NCBI RefSeq assembly: GCF_033115175.1
Contig: NC_084834.1
Coordinates: 120,524,275 to 120,588,274 of the forward strand
Reading direction: 5' to 3'
DNA from: Lepus europaeus
Taxonomy: Eukaryota; Chordata; Mammalia; Lagomorpha; Leporidae
Length of the DNA: 64,000 nt
Positions 34,283 through 46,175 of this stretch are shown here, one piece after another. The stretch's first letter is position 1; every line of letters starts with the position of its first letter. The notes under the pieces were generated by a model. The model was given only the letters and a program-made list of their open reading frames with translations. It searched no databases and was not told where the DNA came from. The position numbers and the translations under genes were made by a program.

Positions 34283-34605
34283 TTAAAAAAATTTATTTAT
34301 TTGAAAGTTAGAGTTACAGATACAAAGGAAGAGACAGAGAAAGTGAGATCTTCCATCTATTGGTTCACTCCCCAGATGGCCACAACAGCCGGGGCTGGGC
34401 CAGGCTGATGCCAGAAGCCAAGAGCTTCTTCCAGGCCTCTCACATGGGTGGAGGAGCCCAAGCACTTGGGCCATCTTCTGCTGCTTTCCCAGGCACTAGC
34501 AGGGAGCTGGATCAGAAGTGGAGTGGCTGGGACACAATCGGTGTCCATATGGCATGCTGGCATTGCAGGTGGCAGCTTCACCCACTACCCCACAGTGCCA
34601 GACCA
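34283..34605 (-). mobile_element. C-type SINE, antisense
   Basis: Tail-to-tail with the preceding copy. Starts ttaaaaaaatttatttattt and ends cacagtgccagacc. Confidence 0.9.
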
Positions 34606-34786
34606 CCAAATAAATTTTTTTAAAATGTTTTTAAATACTGAAAGTTAAAACCACAGTTATTTTATATCTGCAAATTTGTATTGTCTTTATTTGCAAAACG
34701 GACAATGTGTGGTTTAATAAAAATATACAGCCACTATTACAATTAATTCTATTATAATTTTTACTTTTTTAAAATCTGGCTATTGG

Positions 34787-35408
34787 AGGGGCTGGTGCTG
34801 TGGCATAGCAGGCTAAGTTACTGCCTACCGAGGCTGGCATTGTGGCATAGCGGGTGAAGCTGCAGCCTGGAGTGCTGGTATCCCATATGGACGCCGGTTC
34901 GAGTCCTGGCTGCTCCACTTCTGATCCAGCTCTCTGACCTGGAATAGCAGTGCAATACAGTTCAAGTCCTTGGGCCCCTGCACCCTCGTGGGAGACCCGG
35001 AGGAAGCTCCTGTCTCCTGGCTTCAGATTGGTCCAGCTCCGGCCGTTGAGGCCATTTGAGGAGTCAATCAGCAGATGGAAGACCTCTCTCTACCTCTCAA
35101 ATAAATAAATCTTAAAAAGAAAAAAAAAAAGTTACTGCCTACAACACCAGCATCCCATCTGGGTACCACTTCAGGTCCCAGATGCTCTGCTTCCAATCCA
35201 GCTCCCTGACAATGCACCTGGGAAAGCAGAGGATGAAGGCCCACATCCTTTGGGCCCTGACATCCACATGGGAGATCCAGATGGAGTACCAGGCTCCTGA
35301 CTTCGGAGTGGCCTAGATCCAGCCAATGTGAACATTTAGGGAACAAATCAGCACATGGAAGATCTTTGCTTCCTCTAACTCTGCCTTCCAAATAAATAAA
35401 TAAATCCT
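34787..35408 (+). mobile_element. C-type SINE, sense, split by a nested SINE
   Basis: Head at 34787-34828 (ggaggggctggtgctgtggc) resumes at 35129 after the nested copy and runs to the tail ccaaataaataaataaatcc. The whole composite, including the next antisense element, lies between long near-repeats ending aaaatctggctattgg (34771-34786) and aaaatctggctactgg (35638-35653). Confidence 0.85.
34829..35128 (+). mobile_element. C-type SINE, sense, nested
   Basis: Perfect 14-bp duplication aagttactgcctac at 34815-34828 and 35129-35142, taken from the outer SINE. Confidence 0.94.
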
Positions 35409-35626
35409 TTTTTTTTTTTTATTTTATTTTTTTATTTTTGACAGGCAGAGTGGACAGTGAGAGAGAGACAGAGAGAAAGGTCTTCCTTTTGCCGTTGGTT
35501 CACCCTCCAATGGCCGCAGCAGTAGGCGCGCTGTGGCCGGCGCACCGCGCTGATCCGATGGCAGGAGCCAGGTACTTATCCTGGTCTCCCATGGGGTGCA
35601 GGGCCCAAGGACTTGGGCCATCCTCA
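35409..35626 (-). mobile_element. Young C-type SINE, antisense, 5'-truncated
   Basis: T-run, then gacaggcagagtggacagtg, ending early at ggacttgggccatcctc, so the tRNA-like head is missing. It appears to have entered the A-tail of the outer SINE at 34787-35408. Confidence 0.88.
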
Positions 35627-35653
35627 TCTTTTTTTAAAAAATCTGGCTACTGG

Positions 35654-36045
35654 AAAACGTTAACATGCATTTAGCTCATGCTGTATTTCCACTGAACGGC
35701 ACTGTCCCAGAGCTACTGCTCTCTTTTCCTCACTCTATTCCATCTGCAGCCCAGGCAGCTCTGACGTGTGTAAATGTCTACAGTTCACATCCTGCTTGAT
35801 GGAACTCTCCTGTTCTTCCATTACACAAACAGAGGAAAGTTGCAGGTATCTCTCTGTGTGTGTGTTTCTTTTAATCAGTATTTTTACATTATAAAAAAAG
35901 GCTTAACATTTTGAAAAATAAAGAAGACCAGAAAGAAGACTATTCCATCACACAAAGATAAGTTCTGTGAGTAGAGTCTGATTACTCTCTTTCAGTGTTT
36001 TCTCTAAGGGCATGCACACACTTTCTATAAAAGAAAACTGAACTG
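35654..36045. other. CEP135 intron 7, no recognised element
   Basis: Unique intron; a short GT run at about 35853-35867. Confidence 0.4.
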
Positions 36046-36356
36046 GAAGGAGGTGGTTGGAGTAGCAGTTATTCCCTGTGGTGTCACCTGGACACCCACA
36101 TTCAATACTGGAATGCCTGGGTTCGAGTCCTGGCTCGGACTCTAATTCAAGCTTCCTACTAATGCGCACTTTGGGAGGCATCAGTGATGCTTCAAGTGCC
36201 CGGGTCCCTGCCACTCACGTGGAAGACCTGGACTGAGTTCTAGGTTCATGGCTTTAGCCTGGTCCAGCTCTGTTGTTGTGGGTATTTAGGGAGTGAACCA
36301 AAGGACAGAAGATCTCCCTCTGTTTCTCTCTCCGCTTTTCAAATAAATAACAATTA
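36046..36356 (+). mobile_element. C-type SINE, sense, old copy
   Basis: Older subfamily head (ggaggtggttggagtagcag), B-box gggttcgagtcctggctcgg, and tail tttcaaataaataacaatta. Confidence 0.82.
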
Positions 36357-36472
36357 AAAATAAATTGAAAATCGCATTGTGCCTACAGCTTTATTTTTTT
36401 CTTTTAACATTTTAACACCACGGAGTACCTTAATTCCTGTGTCATTAAATATTCTTTAAAAACATGACTTTT

Positions 36473-36752
36473 GAGGCTGGCTTCGTGGCACAGCAGGTAA
36501 AACCACCACCTGCCCATATGAGTGCTGGTTCAAGTCCCAGCTGCTCCACTTCTGCTCCAGCTCTCTGCTAATGTGCCTGGGAAAACAGCAGAAGATGGCC
36601 CAAGTGCTTGAGGCCCTGTCACCCATGTGGGACACCAGTGTCAGCCTGGCCTAGCCCAGGACATTGTAGCCACTTCAGGAGGGAGTCAGCAAATGGAAGA
36701 TCTCTCTCTGTCTCTCCCTAATTCTGCCTTTCAAATAAATCTTTTTAAAACA
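36473..36752 (+). mobile_element. C-type SINE, sense
   Basis: Flanked by atgactttt at 36464-36472 and 36753-36761. Lacks the tgccagtgccggcatcc segment. Confidence 0.9.
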
Positions 36753-36917
36753 ATGACTTTTCCATGGCCGCAGCCTATTTCTGGATACTTTGATTCTATC
36801 AATTTTTTTCAGACTGTAAATAACACCCAGTGAATATTCTTGTCAGTTTCATAAACCCCTAGACTATCAGAAACATCTGGAATTTTACACACTCAGTGAC
36901 ATCATAGAAGCCATTAC

Positions 36918-37046
36918 CTGGATATTTAAATGAGCGATGAGCTTTTCATTGGTTTTATTTCTGTTCTCCAGCGTCAGGACATCAGGGGAACGACCCCCGT
37001 CCAAAGCCATTGACAGTCGTTCTATCTCTCGTTCTCTTAGCTCAAT
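36918..37046 (-). CDS. CEP135: CEP135 coding exon 7
   Basis: 129 nt, 43 codons (residues 234-276), phase 0. It begins IELREREIERLSMALDGGRS and ends EKLIAHLNIQ. The acceptor is cttcag and the donor is CAG|gtaatg. The GGRSPDVL turn, which breaks the coiled coil, is conserved. Confidence 0.97.
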
Positions 37047-37635
37047 CTGAAGGCACAAAGTCACACTATCATTTTTTAAATTCTGGTTTTGAACTCAATG
37101 ATTAAGAAACACTTGGATATACCTTTTAATGTCAGACAATATATGTAAGACACTACCATTCTTATTTGTACCTGTATGCACATAGGCAGAGCAAAACACA
37201 GGATAAATAACATAGAAAATGTCAGAATTGTCTATACAGATCTCCTGGGTACTGAACAGATTCTTCCTAATTTGGGGGTTTCTTTCACTTCAAAGATAAG
37301 ACCATATTTACAGAGAAAGAAACTTGCCAGCAGATTCCACACACGCTCAGATCCTGGATCTGAGTCTGAACTACTTCAGTGCCTGCAGGAACAAATGTGG
37401 AGTCCACGAATGACCGACATACCAATGAACATAGTCGCTACTGAGCCTCAACACTAGAAGTGACAGGAAGGTACGGTGAATTTAATCAAGTATCCATTTC
37501 CTAGAAAACAACACAAGTACAATCAAAGAGCTCACTATTAACCATATACTGACATTAATTCACACCAAAACTTGGAGAAAACACACACAATTTTGAGCTT
37601 TGGTTTTCTTTTCCAATAAGTGCTGAAAATAAAAA
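37047..37635. other. CEP135 intron 6, no recognised element
   Basis: Unique AT-rich intron. Confidence 0.4.
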
Positions 37636-38760
37636 CCAAATAATTCAACGAACAATTACTGAGTACAGAACTAGGAACATGAGATGAATACAATGTGGCC
37701 CTGACTTCCAGGAACACCAGCTCCACAGGGAAACGCAGCAAGTAAGGCAGCAACTGCTGTGAAATACAAGAATGGAGGAAATAAGTGCACAGCACCAGCG
37801 CAGCTGTGAGATGAAAGCAATCACTCTGCGTGGTGTGCTGGTGCCTGTGGAAAGCAGTGCACATCTCGTCCAGAGGCCAGGAAGAGAAAGGGCTGGCCGG
37901 CAGTGACAGAACAGCATGGTGTGACTGTCCCGTGATGCGCACAGGGACTGGAGGTGGAGAGGAGTGTGAAGACCTGGGCAGGAGCTAAACGTGATTCCTC
38001 TGGGCTGAAGAATGAATTTAACCAGACCAACACCACGTCAGGGAGACCCAGGGCAGGAATGGATGAGAGACCATTAGGACTGGCAGAACCGAACAAAGTG
38101 TACAACGTCCTGGACAGGAGAACTGACAGAACGTGGTGCAGGAGAGCGCGGTCTGACAGACTACAGCGTCTGCACTGGGGCATCTGGTGACATTACCCAC
38201 CCACAGAGGGAACACAGAAGTTAGGGCAGATTTGGGACAGAAAGTAACACGGTTAGCACCAGGCATGTGAGCACCAACAGACCACATCCACGCACAGATG
38301 CCCAGAGTGAAAGCCCACGGCTCTGTAGCTCAGCAGTGTGACCAACAAGTCACCAAGGCACAGGCAATACTTCAAACCAAGAGAGCAGGTGAGCATGCTT
38401 GAGAAAACACACAAGAAAAGCAGAGGGGATCCAAAGAACCCTGGAAAACAGTAACATTCCTGGGAGCAGGCCGGTGAAGACGCAAAAAAGAAATAAGAGA
38501 TTTTCAAAAACAAGGAAAACTCAAAGAAAATGAAGCTATAGAAGTTTCAAAAAGAAACGAACAATAATGGCCAGGAGCACAGAAGGGGCCAAGAAGATGA
38601 AGACTTAGTACTCTTTTTGGATCCAGTGATTAACACGACGGCCACCATTAACAACACCAGTTTACACCGTGCGGGGCAGGAGGCAGCCTCTGGTGGGGAA
38701 GGAGCCAGTGGGAGGTGAGAGGTGGACAGAAAAGGAGGCACTGAGTCCGAAGCTCCTCTG
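37636..38760 (+). mobile_element. Long ancient interspersed repeat, family not assigned
   Basis: Begins attcaacgaacaattactga, like the common mammalian repeat attcaacaaatatttattga. It keeps its later features in degraded form, for example gaatggaggaaataagtg, gacctgggcaggag and gccaagaagatgaagactta. No coding capacity is seen. Confidence 0.45.
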
Positions 38761-40158
38761 AGAAGCCTGCCGGAGTGACAAGAGCCGGTGTCGGCCAGGG
38801 GAGGAGGCAGGCAAGCAGACTTGGAAGGGCTGCTAGTGCTTCAGCACAGCACCTCCCAGATGGCTCTCCAGGTGTCAGGTCAGGGCTCGTCAAAGGAACA
38901 AAGAGAGCCTCACCCAGGGACTGCTGGTGGACACTGACTACAGGGGGGCCCTGAGGGAGGAACGGAGCGCATAGGTGGGCTTGGCCTTACATACCAAACA
39001 CCAGCCTCCCCACCCTGCCACTAAGGCGCAGGTGAGCCTAGCATCAGTTCTGCTCTCTCAAAGGAAGAGAGAGGAAGTGCGACAAGGCGATATCCTCAGG
39101 AGGATGTCACAGGCTGGGGAAAGTTGGAGGACAGCAAGGTGTGGAATATGAGCTGAAGAAACAGAATAAACCCAGCAACGGCATAGGCACAGTTGCAGGC
39201 TCCACGACGCTCCATAAATACTTCAAACAAATCGGCAGCTTCACTCCGAACAGAGACGCTGTTTTCTCCAAACACCTTTTCTTCAGCCACCACACAGACA
39301 GGGCCCAACTGGCCAGCTTATGTTCATAAAGCACTTGGGGGACAATACGATGTATGATTATAGACCGAAAAATACCACTAGTATTTAACTCACATGTGTA
39401 TTTGACATTTTCAACTGCTCTTCATAAAATATGTATTGTGCCTGACATCACAATGTTTCTTTTAATTCTGCTTTTATCCAAATAATTTTCAAAGCACTTT
39501 ATAAACGTAACAGCTGCATCCAGTAACACCTGTGTCTGTGCAGATCACTTCACTCCAAAAAAAGTCACGTGCAGAAAACGAAACACATTACCCAACTTAA
39601 ACTTCAGCAGGCACAACAAGAAAGCAAGCCTGTGGCCACTCAAGTCAGAGTTTAGCCAAGGCGGCAGCAGAAGTAGGAAAGGACAAAGCTTGCTATGGTT
39701 ACCACCAACTGTGTAGCTAGGAATCCCCCTGCCTCTTCAGGTACTAAACGCCTGGAGAGAAAACACAAGACGGGACAACACAGAGGAGCAATTTCCAAAG
39801 AGATTTTTGTTCAAAACGTCAAAATCTATGAGTAAAAAAGTCACTAGGAACACAATTACAAAACACAGCATACCTTAATAAAATCCCTCCTGAGATGGAA
39901 ACGGTTATATGACTATAAAATTAGACTTAGGAAGACAAACAAAATGAAACAAAACAAGACCCACTCTTCACTCCAACCACCAGGGCCCAAGGCCCCGAGC
40001 TGTCCAGGCCGCGCCACGGTTCACTCTAGCGGCAGACTGATGGAAAAGATGACAGCGAGGGAAAAGCGCCTGTCAGCAGTTACAAAGATAACACAGCTGC
40101 ATTCAGGACCACGGCACACGCACCGCGGCCTCAAATGCACAGGTCAGTGACCGCCTAC
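38761..40158. other. CEP135 intron 6, no recognised element
   Basis: About 1.4 kb without recognised repeats or exons. Confidence 0.4.
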
Positions 40159-40243
40159 CTGCTTGCTATAGTCTCTCACTCCACTCTCCATCACTGCTAA
40201 CTTTTCTTGTAACTGCTGGACTTCCTGTTGAAGTTCTTGAATC
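40159..40243 (-). CDS. CEP135: CEP135 coding exon 6
   Basis: 85 nt: the last base of Arg205, then residues 206-233, IQELQQEVQQLQEKLAVMES through GVRDYSKQ. The acceptor is gtttcag and the donor is CAG|gtaggc. It is glutamine-rich coiled coil and joins exactly with exon 5 (AG|G). Confidence 0.96.
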
Positions 40244-40280
40244 CTGAAACACATTGATAACTCATGCCAACATACTCTTT

Positions 40281-40605
40281 TTTGAGAGGTTTTTAACAAG
40301 TATTTTTAACTTGGGGGACAGACAGTGAGAGAAACAGAAAGACAGAGACATCTCTAATCTGCTGGTTTACTCCCAAATGCCCAGCATGGTGAGGGCTGGG
40401 TCATGCTGAAGCTGGGAGCCAGGAACTCATTCCAATCTCCCACAGGAACGACGGGGACCCAACTCTGTAAGCCAGCACTGCTGTACCCAGGGTGCATACC
40501 AGCAGGAAGCTGGAGTCAGAAGTAGAGCCAGACTTGAGCCCAGATCTGATACAGGATACAATCCAAGCAGCATCTTTAGCACTAGGCCAAACGCCTGCCC
40601 CCAAC
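40281..40605 (-). mobile_element. C-type SINE, antisense, old copy
   Basis: Starts tttttgagaggtttttaaca and ends actaggccaaacgcctgcccc. Confidence 0.78.
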
Positions 40606-40617
40606 ACATCTTTGTTA

Positions 40618-40740
40618 AGAAATGAGAATGGGAATGGGAGAGGGAGTGGGAGGTGGGAAGGGAGTGCAGGAATCAGGGGAAGAAACACTATATCCCTAAA
40701 AGCTGTACATATAAAAATTTGTATTCATTAAATAAAAAAA
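40618..40740 (+). mobile_element. L1 3' end, strongly 5'-truncated
   Basis: The G-rich segment gggagagggagtgggaggtg is followed by cactatatccctaaaagctg and tgtattcattaaataaaa, like the 3' end of rabbit L1 elements. Confidence 0.6.
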
Positions 40741-40742
40741 TG

Positions 40743-41088
40743 GGCCAGCGCCGCGGCTCACTAGGCTAATTCCTCCACCTGTGGTGCCAGCACCAAGGGT
40801 TCTAGTCCTGGCTGGGGCGCCGGATTCTGTCCCGGTTGCTCCTCTTCCAGTCCAGCTCTCTGCTGTGGCCCGGGAAGGCAGTGGAGGATGGCCCAAGTGC
40901 TTGGGCCCTGCACCCACATGGGAGACCAGGAGAAGCACCTGGCTCCTGGCTTCAGATCGGCGGATCGGCGCAGCGTGCCAGCTGTAGCAGCCATTTGTGG
41001 GGTGAACCAACGGAAAGAAGACCTTTCTCTCTGTCTCTCTCTCTCACTGTCTAACTCTGCCTGTCAAAAAATAAATTAATAATAAAAT
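40743..41088 (+). mobile_element. Young C-type SINE, sense
   Basis: Head ggccagcgccgcggctcact, ending ctctgcctgtcaaaaaataa. Sense copy of the subfamily that appears antisense at 3158. Confidence 0.93.
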
Positions 41089-42119
41089 AAAAAAAATGAG
41101 AATAATGAGAAATGGAACTAGATGGGTTTTTTTACACATCCTGTGCTCTCTGCTTCTCACTGATGAGATGCTACCTAGGCAGTCCCCATAGCCTCAGCAT
41201 TAGTATAGTGCATCATCTTGGAGCCTTAGTTTTATAAGAATAGATAAAAATCTGAGTGGTAAATAACGTGAAATTCAGCTATATTGTGAAATAAAACACC
41301 TAAATACTGCATTTTGATCTTTAAGACAATCCTTAGTTCCAGAACTCCCAAGAAGTGAAAGAAGGAACTAAAATGTGTTTTGTGACCCTCAAAGACCCCA
41401 TAGTATCTAAAAAACTACTCTACTTTTGCAGAGAAGAAAAAATATCACGAAAAAATGGAATTTCTCAAACAGCAATAAAAAATCTAATCCTTCTGGAATC
41501 TGTTAACTCCTTGAGAAGCAAGATTTTGTCCAAACTGTCTGAATTCTACAGGCACTAACCTATATTTGCATTGTACCAGTAAGACACAGCCCATTCTCCT
41601 ACTGGGACAATAAAACCAGTAACAGAATTTCCATGGAGGTGGAACAGGGCTGGACCAGCTTGCCCCTGTTACCAACGGGCCCAAACTGTCCTGTGACCCT
41701 GGGCTTAGGATGCCTCTGCACTCACAGGAGTGGACACAGACAAAATGTGCTTCTACAAACAAAGGCAAACATGTCCTCCATGTCACCCACGTTCCAACCT
41801 CAATCGTACAAATAACTCATCTGCGATGTCCTAGAGTAGAACGGAAGTCTAAATGCAGAAACACTACACTTTTCATGGTTAAGGCCAGGTAACTATATAC
41901 TATGTACTAATATAATATGTAATATTACATGTGATATGTACAGATATGTACTACTGTTTGAAAATTACTGAGTGAAGAGATCCTAATCAGTGTTCCAGTT
42001 CACATGACATCAAGGCTAATAGACTGAGCATCTCCCCCGTACGCCCTGCATCATCTACATTAACAAGTTACTGCACTCGTACACTTCGCAGGTGAAGGCC
42101 TCCCGGCACCACCACAGAC
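41089..42119. other. CEP135 intron 5, no recognised element
   Basis: About 1 kb of unique intron. Confidence 0.4.
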
Positions 42120-42275
42120 TGTCACTGCTGCTCACTAGCTCCCGTGAACCCCCGCGCCTTGCACCAGTGGCATCCTGTGCTCCTCTCGTCTCATCGCCCT
42201 ATTGGACTGCAAGCTTCTCAAAGGGAGCAGCACCGCCACATTCACCTTCCGTCCAGAACACTCACTGGGTGCCTG
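42120..42275 (-). mobile_element. L2 LINE 3' end, antisense, short
   Basis: The text ggactgcaagcttctcaaag and cactcactgggtgcctgccc resembles the reversed L2 end. Confidence 0.4.
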
Positions 42276-42585
42276 CCCGGCAGGCCGAGTGTGACCAGCT
42301 GAACAGACGTGACATGGGGTCCAGTCTAAGGAAATACAGAGAGCTAGAAAATTCATGAAACCATTTCAAATCCAGTTACAAATCTATTCATGTCACTGGC
42401 ATTTGACCCACGTCTAAAGTAATAGATTCCTGTGGAAGACAACTTAACCAGACATGAAACTAAATGTCAGAGCAACTCCACGGCAATGGGTCTTCAATGC
42501 ACTAAAGGATTTTAAAAGTTTAGAATAAAAACCTTAGATACATGGCCTATTTGAAATCAACGTTTCAAAACAAGTAAAATCATTC

Positions 42586-42684
42586 TACCTCATTCAGACA
42601 GTATTTACTGAGTGCCTGTGAAAAGTTCTGGCCAGAAACCAGAGACACCACACTGAAGACAAAAGTGCTCAAAGGCTCATTCAA
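42586..42684 (+). mobile_element. Ancient interspersed repeat abutting exon 5
   Basis: The text tacctcattcagacagtatt then tactgagtgcctgtg looks like the ttcattcaacaaatatttat repeat. It ends at the exon 5 donor region. Confidence 0.35.
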
Positions 42685-42689
42685 TGCAC

Positions 42690-42831
42690 CTGTTATCAGC
42701 CACTTGCAGGAGGTCTGCAATGTAAGGGTCCTCCGGCTGAGGAACTGGGTATGAACTGACTTCGGATGGAGGGACTGGCTCGTCAATTTGCATTCGCTGC
42801 CGCCTGAAAGCAATACTTCTCTTCTTGCCCC
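42690..42831 (-). CDS. CEP135: CEP135 coding exon 5
   Basis: 142 nt: two bases completing Gly158, residues 159-204, then two bases of codon 205. It begins GKKRSIAFRRQRMQIDEPVP and contains SSYPVPQPEDPYIADLLQVA. This is the conserved non-coiled linker of CEP135, rich in basic residues and then prolines. The acceptor is ttttttag and the donor is AACAG|gtgcat. Confidence 0.97.
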
Positions 42832-43162
42832 CTAAAAAACAAGTGAGTATCTTAAGAAGAAACAAAATAAAACAATGTCTTCCATTTAAATATACCAAGT
42901 TAGGCTTTTTGTTATAAAATGTATCTCATCGAAATACTTTCCCCTCACATGTAAATATCCACTCTGATCTACATGTATTTCTGAAAATCTCAAGGGGACA
43001 TGGTTATAAAGCAGATTTAATGCATCTGCCTGCTTGCTGTGTTCCTCCACTAGATGGGGATACGACCTAAGATTAAAAGCTGTACCTTGTGGTGTTCACT
43101 ATGATGAGCTAAGAAACCATCACTACGATGTCATTCAGGAAGTGAGAATTAAAATATGCAGG

Positions 43163-43492
43163 TGTGGGGCTGGTGCTGTGGGGTAGTAGGTAAATCTGCT
43201 GCCTGCAGTGCAGGCATCCCATAAGGGCACCGGTTTGAGTCCCGGCTACTCAACTTCCAATCCAGCTCTCTGCTATGGCCTGGGAAAGCAGCAGAGGATG
43301 GCCCAGGTCCTTGGGCCCCTGCACCCGCATGGGAGACCTGGAAGAAGCTCCTGGCTTCAGATAAGCGCAGCTCTGGCCATTGCGGCCATTTGGGGAGTAA
43401 ACCAGTGGATGGAAGACCTCTCTCTCTCTCTCTCTCTGCCTCTCCTTCTCTCTCTGTGTAACTCTTTCAAATAAATAAATAAATCTTTAAAT
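43163..43492 (+). mobile_element. C-type SINE, sense
   Basis: Perfect 12-bp duplication aaaatatgcagg at 43151-43162 and 43493-43504. Confidence 0.94.
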
Positions 43493-43670
43493 AAAATATG
43501 CAGGCGTATAGAACAGCTAACAAACGTTAAGTAGCAAAATTAGAATACAATGGAATGCCACCTGTAAAACAAAGTCGTGCCATATTCTAAAGTATTATTG
43601 GTAGAGAATGTTTTCCTGGTTATATTTACACGTGGCAGAAGTAATTTTTTAATAGTAATCACTATCTTTA

Positions 43671-43932
43671 AAAACAGATTTTTCAATTTATTTTCCTGAG
43701 AGGCAGAGAGAAGCAGCCTGCTTCCATCTGCCAGTTCAGTTCCCAAGTGCCTGTGACGGCCAGAGCCAGGAACTCAGTGCAGGTCTCCCACACGTGTGGA
43801 AGAATCCAACCATCTGAGTCATCGCCACCGCTTCCCAGGGCCTGCGTCAGCAGGAGGCTGGGGTCAGAAGCTGAACACGGGCACTGAACTCCAGCATTCT
43901 AACACGGGAAGTCCGGGCCCAACAGCTGCCCC
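43671..43932 (-). mobile_element. C-type SINE, antisense, old copy
   Basis: Starts acagatttttcaatttattt and ends gggcccaacagctgcccc. About 110 bp from exon 4. Confidence 0.76.
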
Positions 43933-44043
43933 AGGAAGAACTGTTTCTGAGAATAACAGAGCCTCATGAAGTACAAATATAATCTACAATTGTGTCTTCA
44001 CGGATATTCTAACACATTGCATCTTAAGAAGGAAAAGACTGAC

Positions 44044-44211
44044 CTGGAGTTTGTACAACAGCATGCAAATTCTTTTCTTGAAGTTGTTGGATTTTCTCAT
44101 TTTTAGCTTTGCCCTCTTTCTCCAAAAGCCTGAGTTTATGAACATACTGGTTATTTAGAAATTTCAGGTCAGCTGTTTCACGTGCACATTTCTTCAAAGT
44201 AGTTTTCAGGT
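44044..44211 (-). CDS. CEP135: CEP135 coding exon 4
   Basis: 168 nt encoding residues 102-157 plus one base of codon 158. It begins (D)LKTTLKKCARETADLKF and ends NLHAVVQTP. The acceptor is tttttaag and the donor is CCAG|gtcagt. It ends the N-terminal two-stranded coiled coil that binds tubulin in the human protein (family knowledge). Asp102 replaces the Glu I recall in human. Confidence 0.96.
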
Positions 44212-44879
44212 CTTAAAAAGACACAGACTGTTTTAGGTCGTGAAATCCCTCTATTTCACAAGATTCAGTCACCCCCATCTCAGGGCTCCACCTGTCCTTA
44301 GGCATGCTGTCCGAAGCCTACTGCTCTTCTGTCAGCACAGAGGACGCTGCAAAGAACTCACTAAGCACAGAGGGAATTTCGCTCTTCTGTGGTGGTGGTA
44401 GCCTAACGCACACCACAGCTTTTGATACAGCAAACTGGGTGTGAAGCACAAGGATTACGAATTCAGACAGCTTTCCAGTGACTCTCAGGATAGTTTACAA
44501 GGAGACAGCTACATAATTACTCTTTGCCTAGCCTTTGAAATCTTCCCACTCTACCTCCCAGCTCAGTGACTCGTACCTTATTTCACTACTTTTATTTTCC
44601 AGTCAGGGAAAAACAAGGGTTGTTTCAAGAACATTTCTTCAGTCCCAGCATTTAATATCTCCATAGCAAGTTTAATTCTAAAACTTCAGTCCACATATAG
44701 TGCAGACTAACGTAGCTACGGAATGCACATTTGCAAGTGTTTTCCTTCTCAGGAATTCCAATATACCCCACAGTATTTCAGGAGCTTTCCAGCAGAGGAT
44801 TGCCATATTTTCCAGTCAGTAGTTTCAAAATTAGACAAAAAAGATACTGCACTTTAAAAATTATCAAATTTTCACTTAC
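44212..44879. other. CEP135 intron 3
   Basis: Short 668-bp intron with no recognised repeats. Confidence 0.6.
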
Positions 44880-45070
44880 CTTTTATGTGTTGATCTGAGT
44901 GTTCTCTTAGTTTCATTAACTCCAGGTATAATTCATTATTTTCCCTGCTCAATCTTGCATTTTCTAGTTTATAAGGTTCCAAAACAAAATCAAAATTGGC
45001 ACTTTCTTTTTCAGCTTTCACAGTAGATAATTTTGATTGCCGAAGACTTTCTGTTGTATGAACTAAGTCA
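44880..45070 (-). CDS. CEP135: CEP135 coding exon 3
   Basis: 191 nt encoding residues 38-101 plus one base of codon 102. It begins (S)DLVHTTESLRQSKLSTVK, continues LEPYKLENARLSRENNELYL, and ends HSDQHIK. The acceptor is gaattttag and the donor is AAAG|gtaagt. This is the highly conserved N-terminal microtubule-binding coiled coil. Confidence 0.98.
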
Positions 45071-45155
45071 CTAAAATTCAAGAACAGAAAATGTAAATAC
45101 AAGGAAATATCCCATTAACTTTCTATTAACTAGAAATACACTCCTAGAAAGGCTT

Positions 45156-45460
45156 GGGGCCAGCACTGTGGCATAACAGGTTAAGCTACCACCTGCAATA
45201 CCAGCATCCCATATGGGTGCCAGCTGGAGATCTAGCTGCTCCATGTACAGTCCAGCTCCTTGCTAATGTGCTTGGGAAAGCAGCAGAACATGGCCCAAGC
45301 ACTTTGATCCCTGTGGAGATCCGGAAGAAGCTCCTGACTTCTGGCTTCAGCCTGGCCCAGCCCCAGCCACTGCAGTCATTTGGGGAGTGAACCAATAGAT
45401 AGGTCTCTCTCTGTCTCTTCCTCTCTCTGTGTTAGCTCTTTCAAATAAATACATCTTTAA
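45156..45460 (+). mobile_element. C-type SINE, sense
   Basis: Flanked by aaaggctt at 45148-45155 and 45461-45468. About 85 bp upstream (in transcription) of exon 3. Confidence 0.91.
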
Positions 45461-45659
45461 AAAGGCTTAAAAGATATGTCAATGTGAAACAAGAACAAAA
45501 CAAAAAAAAAAAAAAAGAATGACTACTGGGATCCTTTTAAGGCATCAGAAGATCCTTACAAATTTCCCCAAACAGAACAAACTACAAGCTATGAGAGACA
45601 GACACACCTGGTTCATTCTGAGTCCCCTCCCTTGCTCATCCCCTCAGGTCCATTTAGTC

Positions 45660-45745
45660 ACCTAATCCTGTGTTCACTGAGCAAGCATCTGAGTGTCTGC
45701 TGTCTTGCTAACACCAAGGACACAACACAGTCAGCTCCTCACTTC
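45660..45745 (+). mobile_element. Ancient interspersed repeat, family not assigned
   Basis: The text gtgttcactgagcaagcatc then tgctaacaccaaggacacaa is a degraded member of the ttcattcaacaaatatttat type. Confidence 0.3.
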
Positions 45746-45898
45746 CAGAACGCACAGCAATGGAGTATCCACTAAATCCTTAGTGTGCAAGGACACGATG
45801 CAGCCCTCAGCAGTGTGGAGTTTACAGAAGGAGAGCTTCAAAAGCTCATGAACACGTGTTTCCTTTTCATTTCACTTTTCCATGAACTTCCAAACAAT

Positions 45899-46175
45899 TG
45901 AGAGGCAAAGCATCATACGAGAGGGAACGTCATAGATGGTCCAACCACTGGTTCAGTCCCCAGATGGCTACAACAGCCAGGGCTGGGGCAGGCAGAAGCC
46001 AGGAGCCAGGAACTCCATTCTGGTCTCCTACGTGGGTGAGAGGGGCCTGCACTTGGGCCGTGCCATCTTCCCAGGTGCATTAACAGGAAGCTGGATAGTA
46101 AGTGAAGCAGTTGGGGCTCAGCAGGGGATGCCATCACAGTAGCACCTTAACCCGCCGCACCACAACATGGGTCCC
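45899..46175 (-). mobile_element. C-type SINE, antisense, no tail
   Basis: Starts gagaggcaaagcatcatacg without a T-run and ends caccacaacatgggtcc. Confidence 0.75.
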
